Positions 16,171 to 24,295 of a stretch of DNA of 46,268 bases are shown here, piece by piece (positions within the stretch are counted from its first letter, which is position 1; each line of letters opens with the position of its first letter). The position numbers were made by a program, and so were the translations under genes. The stretch comes from DATGFB01 sp032160545 (GTDB lineage Bacteria; Actinomycetota; Actinomycetes; Mycobacteriales; Jatrophihabitantaceae): the NCBI GenBank assembly GCA_032160545.1, contig JAVHVN010000102.1:1-46268 (forward strand), written 5' to 3'. The notes beneath the pieces are model-generated. The model was not told the origin of the DNA. It did not search any database and saw only the letters and a program-made list of their open reading frames with translations.

Positions 16171-16506
16171 GTGAGCAACGCGCGCGCGATGGCGCGCGCC
16201 GAGCGCGAGGCCATCGCGCGGGCCCGAGCCGAGGCCCAGGCCGCGCGGCGCCGGCGCGATGCGACCGCTCGCGCGCGAAGCCAACGGCGCGCGCTGCTCT
16301 GGCGCCGGGTGCGCATCTGGCAGAGCCGGTCGGGCAGACACGGCCGCCGGGAGAAGCGCGCGGCGCTCGCGGCGTTCGTGTTCGTAGCGCTCGTGCTGAC
16401 CTATCTGTTCACCGGGTCGGCTGGCGCGGTCGTCCTCGTCGCACTCGTCCTGCTGGTCGGCACACCCGTACTGGCCCTGCTCTTCTTCGATCGGAGTCGT
16501 CCGTGA
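16171..16506 (+). CDS. Small Arg/Ala-rich two-helix membrane protein
   Basis: A 111-residue protein, not recognised. The first ~70 residues are strongly basic and helical (MARAEREAIARARAEAQAAR), suggesting a cytoplasmic helix that could bind nucleic acid or acidic lipid heads. Two hydrophobic segments follow: ALAAFVFVALVLTYLF and GAVVLVALVLLVGTPVLALLFF. The stop overlaps the hisA start (GTGA), so it is made with the His enzymes, yet no role in the pathway is evident. An internal ATG at 16189 is an alternative start. Confidence 0.7.
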   Translation: MSNARAMARAEREAIARARAEAQAARRRRDATARARSQRRALLWRRVRIWQSRSGRHGRREKRAALAAFVFVALVLTYLFTGSAGAVVLVALVLLVGTPVLALLFFDRSRP

Positions 16507-17234
16507 GTCCCGACCGGCTCGTCCTGCTGCCCGCCGTCGACGTGGCCGACGGGGCCGCAGTGCGCCTCGTCCAGGGCGCGGCAGGTTCCGAGACCTCCTA
16601 CGGCGACCCGCTCGAGGCGGCGCTGACGTGGCAGCGTGACGGCGCGGAGTGGATCCACCTCGTCGACCTCGACGCCGCGTTCGGGCGCGGCGACAACCGC
16701 GCGCTGCTGGCCGACGTGGTGAAGCGGCTCGACGTCGCTGTCGAGCTCTCCGGCGGCATCCGCGACGACGCCTCGTTGGATGCGGCCCTGGCCACCGGAG
16801 CCGCGCGGGTGAACCTCGGCACTGCCGCGCTCGAGTCGCCGGACTGGGTCCGGGCTGCCATCGCGCGCCACGGTGACGCGATCGCGGTGGGGCTCGACGT
16901 CCGGGGCACGACGCTGGCCGCCCGCGGCTGGACCCAGGAGGGCGGCGACATCTGGGAGACGCTGGAGCGCCTGGACGCCGACGGTTGTGCCCGCTACGTC
17001 GTCACCGACGTGCGCCGCGACGGCACCCTGACCGGGCCGAACCTCCAGCTGCTGAGCGAGGTCTGCGCCCGTACCGACCGTCCGGTAGTTGCCAGCGGGG
17101 GCGTGTCGTCGCTCGACGACCTGCGCGCGATCGCCGGTCTGGTGCCCGAAGGCGTCGAGGGTGCCATCGTCGGCAAGGCGCTCTACGCGGGGGCGTTCAC
17201 GCTGCCGGCGGCGCTCGCGGCGGTGGCCGGATGA
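16503..17234 (+). CDS. priA: HisA/PriA phosphoribosyl isomerase, probably also TrpF
   Basis: A 243-residue (beta/alpha)8 barrel that isomerises ProFAR in histidine synthesis. The N-terminal Asp is in LLPAVDVADG, a phosphate-binding segment is VELSGGIRDDASLD, the second catalytic Asp is in VTDVRRDGTLTGPN, and VVASGGVSSLDDL is the C-terminal phosphate site. Actinobacteria that lack trpF use this protein (PriA) for both HisA and phosphoribosylanthranilate isomerase reactions. No trpF lies among the trp genes here, so dual function is inferred from context. Confidence 0.93.
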   Translation: MSPDRLVLLPAVDVADGAAVRLVQGAAGSETSYGDPLEAALTWQRDGAEWIHLVDLDAAFGRGDNRALLADVVKRLDVAVELSGGIRDDASLDAALATGAARVNLGTAALESPDWVRAAIARHGDAIAVGLDVRGTTLAARGWTQEGGDIWETLERLDADGCARYVVTDVRRDGTLTGPNLQLLSEVCARTDRPVVASGGVSSLDDLRAIAGLVPEGVEGAIVGKALYAGAFTLPAALAAVAG

Positions 17235-17611
17235 TCGAACGGTTCGGTTCGGGCGGCCCGTACGAGCAGCGGATCGGCTACAGCCGGGTCGTACGAGCAG
17301 GCAACCTCGTCACCACGGCCGGGTGCACCGCTGTCATCGACGGCGAGCTCGTACACGCGGGGGACCCGTACCGGCAGGCGGTGACCGCGTTCGGCATCGG
17401 GCTGGACGCCTTCGCGGCGGCCGGCTGCCCTCGCGAGAGCGTCGTGCAGACCCGGATGTACATCACCGACCCCGCGTTCGCCGAGGACGTCGGCCGTGCA
17501 CATCACGACACCTTCGCCGCGATCCGGCCGACCACGGCGATGATCGTGGTCGCCGGATTCATCGACCCGCGCATGCTCGTCGAGGTCGAACTGACCGGGT
17601 GGCTCGAGTGA
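17231..17611 (+). CDS. RidA/YjgF-family protein
   Basis: A 126-residue single-domain RidA-family member. The fold's features are visible: VVRAGNLVTTAGCTAV at the N-terminus, Arg in QTRMYITDP (the residue that binds substrate carboxylate in RidA), and the C-terminal VEVELTGWLE. RidA proteins hydrolyse reactive enamine/imine intermediates formed by PLP enzymes. It overlaps hisA and hisF by 4 nt on both sides, so it is synthesised with the His enzymes, including the PLP enzyme HisC. Whether it protects this pathway is inference. Confidence 0.85.
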   Translation: MIERFGSGGPYEQRIGYSRVVRAGNLVTTAGCTAVIDGELVHAGDPYRQAVTAFGIGLDAFAAAGCPRESVVQTRMYITDPAFAEDVGRAHHDTFAAIRPTTAMIVVAGFIDPRMLVEVELTGWLE

Positions 17612-18384
17612 GCGGCCTGGCCGTGCGGGTGATCCCGTGCCTCGACGTCGACGCCGGCCGGGTGGTCAAGGGCGTCAACTTCGCCGGGTTGCGCGACGCC
17701 GGCGATCCGGTCGAGCTCGCGCGGCGCTATGACGAGCAGGGTGCCGATGAGCTCACCTTTCTCGACATCACCGCCTCCTCGGCGGGCCGCGAGACGACGT
17801 ACGAGGTTGTACGGCGCACCGCCGAGCAGGTCTTCATCCCGCTCACTGTCGGCGGCGGCGTGCGCAGCGCCGGCGACGTCGACGCCCTGCTGCGTGCGGG
17901 CGCGGACAAGGTCGGCGTCAACACCGCCGCCGTCGCCCGTCCGGAGCTGATCGGCGAGATCGCCGAGCGGTTCGGCAACCAGGTGCTCGTGCTCTCGCTC
18001 GACGCGCGGCGAGTGCCCGCGGGCACCGTGCCGACGCCCAGCGGATTCGAGGTGACCACGCACGGGGGGCGCACCGGCACCGGCATCGACGCCGTGCAGT
18101 GGGCCCGCCGCGCGGCCGATCTCGGCGCGGGCGAGATCCTGCTCAACTCGATGGACGCGGACGGCACCAAGGACGGCTTCGATCTCGAGCTGATCCGGAG
18201 GGTTCGCGAGGCGGTGTCGATCCCGGTCATCGCGAGCGGCGGTGCGGGAGCCGCCGAGCACTTCGCACCCGCCGTCGCGGCCGGTGCCGACGCCGTTCTG
18301 GCCGCGAGCGTGTTCCATTTCGGCCAGCTGAGCGTCGGTGAGGTCAAGGATTCCCTGCGCTCGGCAGGCGTCGTCGTCCGTTGA
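17608..18384 (+). CDS. hisF: Imidazole glycerol phosphate synthase, cyclase subunit
   Basis: A 258-residue (beta/alpha)8 barrel that uses HisH-derived ammonia to form IGP and AICAR. Asp in IPCLDVDAGRVVKG and the second Asp near residue 130 (LSLDARR) are the catalytic acids; LTVGGGVRS and IASGGAGAAEHF bind phosphate. It is the last gene of the his operon; hisI lies apart at 21638 and hisG and hisE are not in the window. Confidence 0.97.
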   Translation: MSGLAVRVIPCLDVDAGRVVKGVNFAGLRDAGDPVELARRYDEQGADELTFLDITASSAGRETTYEVVRRTAEQVFIPLTVGGGVRSAGDVDALLRAGADKVGVNTAAVARPELIGEIAERFGNQVLVLSLDARRVPAGTVPTPSGFEVTTHGGRTGTGIDAVQWARRAADLGAGEILLNSMDADGTKDGFDLELIRRVREAVSIPVIASGGAGAAEHFAPAVAAGADAVLAASVFHFGQLSVGEVKDSLRSAGVVVR

Positions 18385-18402
18385 TCCCGCTGGCCCGGAC
18401 GA

Positions 18403-18414
18403 ACCGGATCCGGT
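18403..18414. other. 12-bp perfect palindrome after hisF
   Basis: ACCGGATCCGGT lies 18 nt after the hisF stop. It could act as an operator for the next gene or as a small hairpin with a GATC loop; there is no T-run, so it is a poor intrinsic terminator. Confidence 0.4.
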
Positions 18415-18470
18415 CGCTCGCAGCCACGCATTCGGGACCTTCGCCCCGCTGTGCCGAGGCCGCCGCGGCG

Positions 18471-18476
18471 TACGCT
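18471..18476 (+). promoter_or_regulatory. Possible -10 box TACGCT
   Basis: TACGCT fits the TANNNT consensus and would start a transcript about 60 nt before the membrane protein gene at 18546, leaving room for the GGAAACGAG ribosome-binding site. No good -35 is seen. Confidence 0.3.
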
Positions 18477-18545
18477 TTCGCGAGAGGATTCGCCGGGCGC
18501 GGGCTCGCACGGCGAACGCGCGGACCAGGGACGGAAACGAGCACC

Positions 18546-19106
18546 ATGCGAGACGACCGGGCGGACGGCGAGGACGCCGACGAGACGCCGCAGCCGGTCA
18601 TCTGGTCTGTGGCGCTCGGCGTCGGCCCGCTGCCGTTCCTCGCGGTGTACGCCGTGCTCTTCTTGGCGCACGGCCTCGTCTACCCGGTCAACCCGCCCGA
18701 CATCACGAGCACCCGCGGTGGCGAGGCGATCGCCGGAGTCGTCGCGGTCGTGCTGTTCCTGCTCGCAACGATCGTGCTGTTCTGGTTCCTCAACGGCCGC
18801 CGCCGCTGGCCGTTCGTGATCGCCCAGCTCGCGGTGTTCGCCACGTCCGTCGCCTTCATCCTGGATTCGACCACGGGTTCGCCGGCCGTGCCCGTGGTCC
18901 TGGCCCTCACCTCGTGCGCCGCGGTCGTCCTCGCGGCGGTGCCGGCATCGTGGCCGCACACCGGCTTCTCCCCGCCATCGCGCCGGCGCCAAGCCCGACC
19001 TCCGGCGAGCGGCGGCGGCCTCAGCGCTGCCCGCCGAGGCGAGGACAGCTCGCTCGTGTTCGGCGCGGACGACGTCGATGCTGCGATTTCGGACGTCCGC
19101 ACCTGA
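18546..19106 (+). CDS. Four-helix membrane protein, function unknown
   Basis: A 186-residue protein with an acidic N-terminus (~18 residues), four hydrophobic segments (about 22-42, 58-82, 88-104, 108-128), and a hydrophilic, Arg/Ser/Gly-rich C-terminal tail ending in an acidic stretch. I recognise no family. It lies alone between the his operon and the two-component system, with its own ribosome-binding site (purine-rich GGAAACGAG). Confidence 0.7.
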   Translation: MRDDRADGEDADETPQPVIWSVALGVGPLPFLAVYAVLFLAHGLVYPVNPPDITSTRGGEAIAGVVAVVLFLLATIVLFWFLNGRRRWPFVIAQLAVFATSVAFILDSTTGSPAVPVVLALTSCAAVVLAAVPASWPHTGFSPPSRRRQARPPASGGGLSAARRGEDSSLVFGADDVDAAISDVRT

Positions 19107-19118
19107 TCTGACGCGCAC

Positions 19119-19147
19119 TTAACAGACTCACAGCAGGCCCCTAGGTT
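19119..19147 (+). promoter_or_regulatory. Promoter of the two-component system
   Basis: TTAACA (19119-19124) and TAGGTT (19142-19147) are separated by exactly 17 nt, the best sigma70-type promoter in the window. Transcription would start near 19154, leaving a ~75-nt leader before the response-regulator ATG. TTAACAG and CACAG at the -35 form an imperfect direct repeat that could be a regulator site. Confidence 0.65.
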
Positions 19148-19228
19148 ATCCCCAGTGCGTCCGCTCAGGCTGGGCACAGCGGGTTCCGGACGGATACCGC
19201 AACGGCACCGCGAAGGGGCAACACCGAA

Positions 19229-19948
19229 ATGAGCACAGCCGTGGCGAACAACGCTCCCCGTACCAAGCGCCGGGTCCTCGTGGTCGACGACGAGGACAAC
19301 GTCACCCACCTCGTCTCGTCGGCCTTGCGGTTCGACGGCTTCGAGACCGTCACCGCCGACAACGGCGCGTCCGCCCTCGCCGCCGTCGCCGAGTCCGACC
19401 CCGACCTGATCGTCCTCGACGTGATGATGCCGGGCATGGACGGCCTCGGCGTGCTGCACAGCCTGCGCTCGGCGGGGTCGCAGGTGCCGGTGATCTTCCT
19501 GACCGCGCGCGACGCCGCGAACGACCGCATCGGCGGGCTGCGGGCCGGTGCGGACGACTACGTCGTGAAGCCGTTCAGCATCGAGGAGCTGCTCGCCCGC
19601 GTGCATGCGGTGCTGCGGCGTTCCGCGCCCGAGGAGGGCCGCGACGGCATCCTGCGCATCGCCGACCTCGAGCTCGATGAGAACAGCCACGAGGTCACCC
19701 GCGCCGGCGTCGAAGTGCATCTGACCGCCACCGAGTTCGAACTGCTGCGCTACCTGATGCGCAACGAGCGCGTCGTGCTGTCGAAGGCGCAGATCCTCGA
19801 CCGGGTGTGGCGCTACGACTTCCAGGGGCAGTCCAACATCGTCGAGCTCTACATCGGCTACCTGCGCAAGAAGGTCGACGCGGTCGAGCCGAAGCTGATC
19901 CACACGGTGCGCGGGGCCGGCTACGTCATCAAGGCACCGCGCGCCTGA
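19229..19948 (+). CDS. OmpR/PhoB-family response regulator
   Basis: A 239-residue response regulator. The receiver domain (about 15-127) has the acidic pair in VLVVDDEDN, the phospho-acceptor D64 in LIVLDVMMPGMDG, the switch Thr in IFLTARD and Lys in VVKPF. The C-terminal winged helix (about 140-238) shows LTATEFELLRYLMRNERVVLSK and the recognition helix segment SNIVELYIGYLRKKVD, ending VRGAGYVIK. The sensor kinase follows 51 nt downstream. An AAGGGG ribosome-binding site precedes the ATG. The signal and regulon are unknown. Confidence 0.95.
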   Translation: MSTAVANNAPRTKRRVLVVDDEDNVTHLVSSALRFDGFETVTADNGASALAAVAESDPDLIVLDVMMPGMDGLGVLHSLRSAGSQVPVIFLTARDAANDRIGGLRAGADDYVVKPFSIEELLARVHAVLRRSAPEEGRDGILRIADLELDENSHEVTRAGVEVHLTATEFELLRYLMRNERVVLSKAQILDRVWRYDFQGQSNIVELYIGYLRKKVDAVEPKLIHTVRGAGYVIKAPRA

Positions 19949-19954
19949 GCGTGC

Positions 19955-19985
19955 GGCACCTGGGTGGCACCCAGCACTGCGTGCC
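19955..19985 (+). other. Hairpin between response regulator and kinase genes
   Basis: An inner perfect stem CTGGGT-GGC-ACCCAG (19960-19974) is flanked by an outer GGCAC/GTGCC pair (19955-19959 with 19981-19985). There is no T-run. It may lower kinase expression relative to the regulator or be an RNA-processing site. Confidence 0.5.
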
Positions 19986-19999
19986 ACTCTTGACCCGTC

Positions 20000-21613
20000 A
20001 TGGACAGTCAGCCGCCGGTCGAATTCCTCCCGGCCACGTCCGGTGAGGCGTATATCCCGCCGCCGCCGTTCGCGGCGCCGCCTTTCGCCCCTCCCGGCCC
20101 GGTGCCGCCGCCACTGCCCGGGTCACACGATGAGCTGCTCGGCGAAAAGCCGTCCGGCGCACGGAGCTCACGGCCGCGCCGCTGGCGCCTCGCGCCCCGC
20201 AGCCTGACCGGTCGACTCGTCGCTGGGGTCGTCAGCCTGGTGGTCGTCCTCGTTCTTGCCACCGGCGTCGGAACGTACTACTCGCTGAGCTCCTTCCTGT
20301 ACAACCGGCTCGACCAGCAGGTTTCGGACGCAGCGGGTCAACCCCTCAACAAGCTGTTCCAGACCGGGGCCGCCGGGGGCAACGCCAGTCTCGCTGCGCC
20401 GCAGAAGGTCTGGGCGGTGGCCCTGACGACGTCGGGAGCTGTCCTGACCCAGCCGACCACCGGTACCGCGGAGCCTCTGAAACTGAGCAACACCGACCGC
20501 CAGTTCCTGGCTACGCACCTCAACACCATCGCCACAGTGCACACGACCGACGGCCAGGACCTGCGCGTCACCGCCCAAACGGCATTCGCGAACACCTCGA
20601 CCCAGCAGATACCGGCAATCGCCGTCATCGGACTTTCGACGTCCGAGGTCCAGAACACGCTGAATCGGCTGCTCGAGCTCGAGCTCGCGATCGGCGCGAC
20701 GGCCGTCGTCCTCGCGCTCGGCGCGACCACCTACGGCGTGCGGTTCAGCCTGCGCCGGCTGTACGGCGTCACGCGTACCGCTCGCGAGGTCGCCGCCGAG
20801 CTGTCGCCCGAGGGCGCCGGGCTCGACCGGCGGGTCGAGGTGCACGAGCCGGACACCGAGGTCGGCCAGCTCGCCGAGTCGATGAACACGCTGCTCGCGG
20901 CAGTAGAGACCCAGTTCGCGGCCCGCCTGGAGAACGAGAATCGGATGCGGCAGTTCCTGGCCGACGCCTCGCATGAGCTGCGCACGCCGCTCACCTCGAT
21001 CCGCGGGTACGCCGAGCTCGCTCGCATGCAGCGGCAGCACGGCAGCGAGTCCGAGGACAATCTCTCGCGCATCGAGTCCGAGGGCACCCGCATGTCGCGG
21101 CTGGTCGACGACCTGCTGACGCTCGCCCGCAGCGACCAGGGCGGCGCAGAGCCGAGACGGGAGCGCGTCGACCTCGACGAGCTCGTCCAGGACGTCGTCG
21201 GCGCCGTGCGGGCAGCGCACCCGCAGCGACAGATCACCGCCGAGCTGCCGCCCGGACTGTCTGTCGTGGGCGATCGCGACCAGCTCGTACGAGTGGTCCG
21301 CAACCTCACGACCAACGCCGCGGTGCACACCGCGGCGAGCGGGCCGATCCGGGTGACCGCCAGCGCCGAGGGCACCGACGTCGTGCTGCGTGTGATCGAC
21401 GCCGGCCCTGGATTGCCCCCCGACGAGGCGGCACACGTCTTCGAGCGGTTCTGGCGGGCCGACCGCGCGCGCACGCGGGCCCGCGGTGGCAGCGGCCTCG
21501 GCCTGGCCATCGTCGCCTCGCTCGTCCACGCCCACGGTGGCTCGGTCGACTTCCGCAGCACGGTCGAGGGCGGCAGCACGGTGAGCGTGCGGTTGCCGCG
21601 CGGAACCGGCTAG
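20000..21613 (+). CDS. Sensor histidine kinase
   Basis: A 537-residue membrane kinase. A Pro-rich cytoplasmic N-terminus (~70 residues) precedes TM1 (about 73-95), an extracytoplasmic sensor region of ~125 residues without Cys, TM2 (about 222-250), a HAMP domain, HisKA with the phosphorylated His325 in DASHELRTPLTSIRGY, and a HATPase domain with the N box NLTTNAAVHT, G1 DAGPGLPPD and G2 GGSGLGLAIV. All catalytic elements look intact. No Shine-Dalgarno is seen before the ATG, 51 nt after the regulator, so expression may depend on read-through of the hairpin at 19955-19985. The long proline-rich cytoplasmic N-terminus is unusual. Confidence 0.95.
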   Translation: MDSQPPVEFLPATSGEAYIPPPPFAAPPFAPPGPVPPPLPGSHDELLGEKPSGARSSRPRRWRLAPRSLTGRLVAGVVSLVVVLVLATGVGTYYSLSSFLYNRLDQQVSDAAGQPLNKLFQTGAAGGNASLAAPQKVWAVALTTSGAVLTQPTTGTAEPLKLSNTDRQFLATHLNTIATVHTTDGQDLRVTAQTAFANTSTQQIPAIAVIGLSTSEVQNTLNRLLELELAIGATAVVLALGATTYGVRFSLRRLYGVTRTAREVAAELSPEGAGLDRRVEVHEPDTEVGQLAESMNTLLAAVETQFAARLENENRMRQFLADASHELRTPLTSIRGYAELARMQRQHGSESEDNLSRIESEGTRMSRLVDDLLTLARSDQGGAEPRRERVDLDELVQDVVGAVRAAHPQRQITAELPPGLSVVGDRDQLVRVVRNLTTNAAVHTAASGPIRVTASAEGTDVVLRVIDAGPGLPPDEAAHVFERFWRADRARTRARGGSGLGLAIVASLVHAHGGSVDFRSTVEGGSTVSVRLPRGTG

Positions 21614-21624
21614 CGGCGGTTCGG

Positions 21625-21630
21625 CACAAT
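21625..21630 (+). promoter_or_regulatory. Possible -10 box CACAAT before hisI
   Basis: CACAAT ends 7 nt before the hisI ATG. Spacing fits the leaderless pattern, but the first base deviates from TANNNT. Confidence 0.3.
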
Positions 21631-21637
21631 CGACGGC

Positions 21638-22024
21638 ATGCCACCGCGCGTGCCGTCCGAGCTCGACCCCGCCGTCGCCTCCCGTCTCAAACGCGACCCT
21701 GCCGGGCTGATCGTGGCCGTCGTGCAGCAGCACGACACCGGAGAGGTGCTCATGGTGGGCTGGATGGACGACGAGGCGCTGCACCGGACGCTCACCACCG
21801 GTCGCGGCACCTACTGGTCGCGGTCACGGCAGCAGTACTGGGTCAAGGGCGACACCTCGGGCCACGTGCAGCACGTCCGGTCGGTCGCTCTCGACTGTGA
21901 CGGCGACTCGCTGCTCGTGCGCGTCGACCAGCTCGGCGCGGCCTGTCACACCGGTGATCGCAGCTGCTTCGACGCCGGCACGCTGGCCCTCGCGCCAGCC
22001 GCCGCTCGGGACACCGACTCGTGA
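21638..22024 (+). CDS. hisI: Phosphoribosyl-AMP cyclohydrolase
   Basis: HisI (128 residues, monofunctional, no HisE domain) opens the adenine ring of PR-AMP in histidine synthesis. The zinc and magnesium ligands are visible in ALDCDGDSLLVRVDQLGAACHTGDRSCF, and GTYWSRSRQQYWVKGDTSGH is the family signature. It is separated from the main his operon and instead overlaps trpE by 4 nt (GTGA), linking a histidine gene to tryptophan synthesis. Confidence 0.97.
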   Translation: MPPRVPSELDPAVASRLKRDPAGLIVAVVQQHDTGEVLMVGWMDDEALHRTLTTGRGTYWSRSRQQYWVKGDTSGHVQHVRSVALDCDGDSLLVRVDQLGAACHTGDRSCFDAGTLALAPAAARDTDS

Positions 22025-23523
22025 TCTCGCGCGCCGACCTGGACGAGCTGGCTCGGACGCACCGACTGGTGCCGATCACGCGCACCCTGTTCGCGGACGC
22101 CGAGACACCGGTCGGGGTCTATCGCAAGCTGGCGGCGGGGCGCCCCAACACCTTCCTGCTCGAGTCGGCCGAGCCCGGTGCGTCGTTCTCGCGCTGGTCA
22201 TTCGTCGGAGTCGACGCGGTAGCCGCGCTCACCGTCGAGGACGGCGAGGCCGCCTGGCACGGCACGCCGCCTGCCGGCCTTCCCACCGACGGGGACCCGC
22301 TCGCCGCCCTGGGTGCTGCGTGGCGCGCGGTGAAGGGTCCGCGCCTGCCTGGCCTCCCACCGCTGACCGGCGGCTTCGTCGGCTACCTCGGCTACGACGT
22401 CGTGCGGCGCATCGAGCGGCTGCCGGCCAAGGCGATCGACGAGCTGGGGCTGCCCGAGCTGTGCATGCTGCTGGTCACCGATCTCGCCGCGGTCGATCAC
22501 CACGAGTGCAGCGTCGTGCTGATCGCCAACGCGCTGGTGACGCCCGACATGGGCGCGACCGAGCTCGACGCGGCCTACGACGATGCCGTCCGCCGCCTCG
22601 ATCGCATGCAGTCCGCGCTCGCCACCCCCGCCGAGCCGACCGTGGCGACCGTGAGCGCCACTGCGCCCAAGGCGGCCGCGTCGCGGACGCCGCCGGGGCA
22701 CTACCAGCCGGCGGTCGAGCAGGCACTCGAGGCGGTGCGCGCCGGTGAGGTCTTCCAGATCCAGGTCGGGCAGCGCTTCAGCGTCGAGACGCCCGCCGAC
22801 CCGCTCGACGTGTACCGCGTGCTGCGCACGCTCAACCCCTCGCCGTACATGTACTTCCTGCGCACCGCGGACGTCGACATCGTCGGCTGCAGCCCCGAGG
22901 CGCTGGTCACCGTGGCCGACGGGCGCGCGGTCCTGCACCCGATCGCAGGGACGCGCCGGCGCGGGGAGACCGCCGAACGCGACGCCGCGCTCGCGCAGGA
23001 GTTGATCAGCGACCGCAAGGAGCAGGCCGAGCACGTCATGCTCGTCGACCTCGCACGCAACGACCTGGGCCGGATCGCCACGCCGGGCAGCGTCACCGTC
23101 GTCGAGTTCGGCGCCGTCGAGCGGTACAGCCACGTGTGGCACATCGTCTCGACGGTCGAGTGCCGGGTCGCCGACGGCATGGACGCCTTCGACGTGCTGA
23201 CTGCCACGTTCCCGGCGGGCACCCTGACCGGCGCTCCGAAGGTACGGGCCATGGAGCTCATCGACGAGCTCGAGCCGGTTCGTCGCGGCATCTACGGCGG
23301 AGCGGTCGGCTATCTCGACGCCGCCGGCGATCTCGACATGGCGATCGCGATCCGTACGGCGGTCATGCGCGACGGCGTGGCGCACGTCCAGGCCTCCGCC
23401 GGCATCGTGGCCGACAGCGTGCCCGCGCTCGAGGAGCAGGAGACCCTGAACAAGGCCCGCGCCGTGCTGCAGGCGATCGCGACGGCCGAGACGCTGTCGG
23501 CCGTCGTCCGTGACGATGTGTAG
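22021..23523 (+). CDS. trpE: Anthranilate synthase component I
   Basis: TrpE (500 residues) makes anthranilate from chorismate with ammonia from a TrpG subunit encoded elsewhere. The feedback-binding LLES motif is present near residue 42 (FLLESAEPGASFSRWSF), so Trp inhibition is expected. The chorismate-binding core shows PSPYMYFL, IVGCSPEALV, HPIAGTRRRG, MLVDLARNDLGRI, FPAGTLTGAPKVRAMELI and RRGIYGGAVGYL. No leader peptide with Trp codons precedes it, because it is translationally coupled to hisI. Confidence 0.97.
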   Translation: MISRADLDELARTHRLVPITRTLFADAETPVGVYRKLAAGRPNTFLLESAEPGASFSRWSFVGVDAVAALTVEDGEAAWHGTPPAGLPTDGDPLAALGAAWRAVKGPRLPGLPPLTGGFVGYLGYDVVRRIERLPAKAIDELGLPELCMLLVTDLAAVDHHECSVVLIANALVTPDMGATELDAAYDDAVRRLDRMQSALATPAEPTVATVSATAPKAAASRTPPGHYQPAVEQALEAVRAGEVFQIQVGQRFSVETPADPLDVYRVLRTLNPSPYMYFLRTADVDIVGCSPEALVTVADGRAVLHPIAGTRRRGETAERDAALAQELISDRKEQAEHVMLVDLARNDLGRIATPGSVTVVEFGAVERYSHVWHIVSTVECRVADGMDAFDVLTATFPAGTLTGAPKVRAMELIDELEPVRRGIYGGAVGYLDAAGDLDMAIAIRTAVMRDGVAHVQASAGIVADSVPALEEQETLNKARAVLQAIATAETLSAVVRDDV

Positions 23524-23528
23524 ACCCG

Positions 23529-24182
23529 GTGCGTAGCCGGGTCGAGTTCGGCACCGCCCTGCTGCTCGACCTGCTCGGCGCCGGTGGCGCACTGCTGATC
23601 GCAGTCCGGCACTGGCAGAACGTCCACCTGGTGCGGCCCCGGCCGCTGGCCGACCAGACCTTCGGCGTCACGGGCCGGGCGGTCGACGCCGGTCCCACGG
23701 CGCTCGCGGTCGTCGCGCTCGCCGGAGTCGTCGCGGTCCTCGCCGTGCGCGGGTGGGCCCGGCGCGGCGTGGGTCTCGTCCTCGCCCTCGCCGGGGCCGG
23801 CCTCGTCTGGCGCTCGCTGGACGACCGCAGCGCGATCTCGCTCGCGCGCGCCGTCCAGTTGCGCAGGGTGCAGGGGGTCGACGTCGTGCTGCCCGGTTCG
23901 CACGTCACCCCGGACGGAGTCTGGCCGTGGCTCTGCGCGGCCTGCGGCCTGCTCGTTCTGATCGCGGGCGCCACCGTCGCCGTACGGGGGCACACGTGGG
24001 CCGGCATGTCGGCACGCTACGACTCACCCTCGGCGTCCTCAGCACCCTCCGCCGCGCCGAACGGACCGGCAGCGCCCGCCGACGTCGACGACGAAACGGC
24101 GCGGGCGCGTGCCGACGCGGCGCTGTGGCGCGCGCTCGACGAGGGTGACGATCCGACCGCGCACACCGACCGATCGCACTGA
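23529..24182 (+). CDS. Trp-region conserved membrane protein (TIGR02234-like)
   Basis: A 217-residue protein with about four hydrophobic segments: LLLDLLGAGGALLIAV, ALAVVALAGVVAVLAV, GLVLALAGAGLVW and LCAACGLLVLIAGATVAV, followed by an acidic, Ala-rich C-terminal tail. Its place between trpE and trpC matches the actinobacterial 'trp region conserved membrane protein' family; the role is unknown, with substrate transport one possibility. The GTG follows the trpE stop by 5 nt and has no ribosome-binding site of its own, so re-initiation is likely. Confidence 0.8.
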   Translation: MRSRVEFGTALLLDLLGAGGALLIAVRHWQNVHLVRPRPLADQTFGVTGRAVDAGPTALAVVALAGVVAVLAVRGWARRGVGLVLALAGAGLVWRSLDDRSAISLARAVQLRRVQGVDVVLPGSHVTPDGVWPWLCAACGLLVLIAGATVAVRGHTWAGMSARYDSPSASSAPSAAPNGPAAPADVDDETARARADAALWRALDEGDDPTAHTDRSH

Positions 24183-24234
24183 TCGCCGCCGGTGCCAGTT
24201 CCCCCCGGCGGTCGGGCCCGCCGTCGCGATGGCC

Positions 24235-24240
24235 TACTCT
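24235..24240 (+). promoter_or_regulatory. Possible -10 box TACTCT before trpC
   Basis: TACTCT in the 113-bp gap between the membrane protein and trpC fits TANNNT and would give trpC a transcript of its own with a ~50-nt leader including GGGAGGA. The -35 is weak. Confidence 0.3.
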
Positions 24241-24295
24241 CGGTTGAGAACACTGCGACCCGACGCGCACATCTCTGCGGGAGGACCCGGTCCCG

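Noticed and set aside
18403..18414. An intrinsic terminator for the his operon
   Set aside because: The stem is only 4 bp with a GATC loop and no T-run, so it was listed as a palindrome of unknown role.
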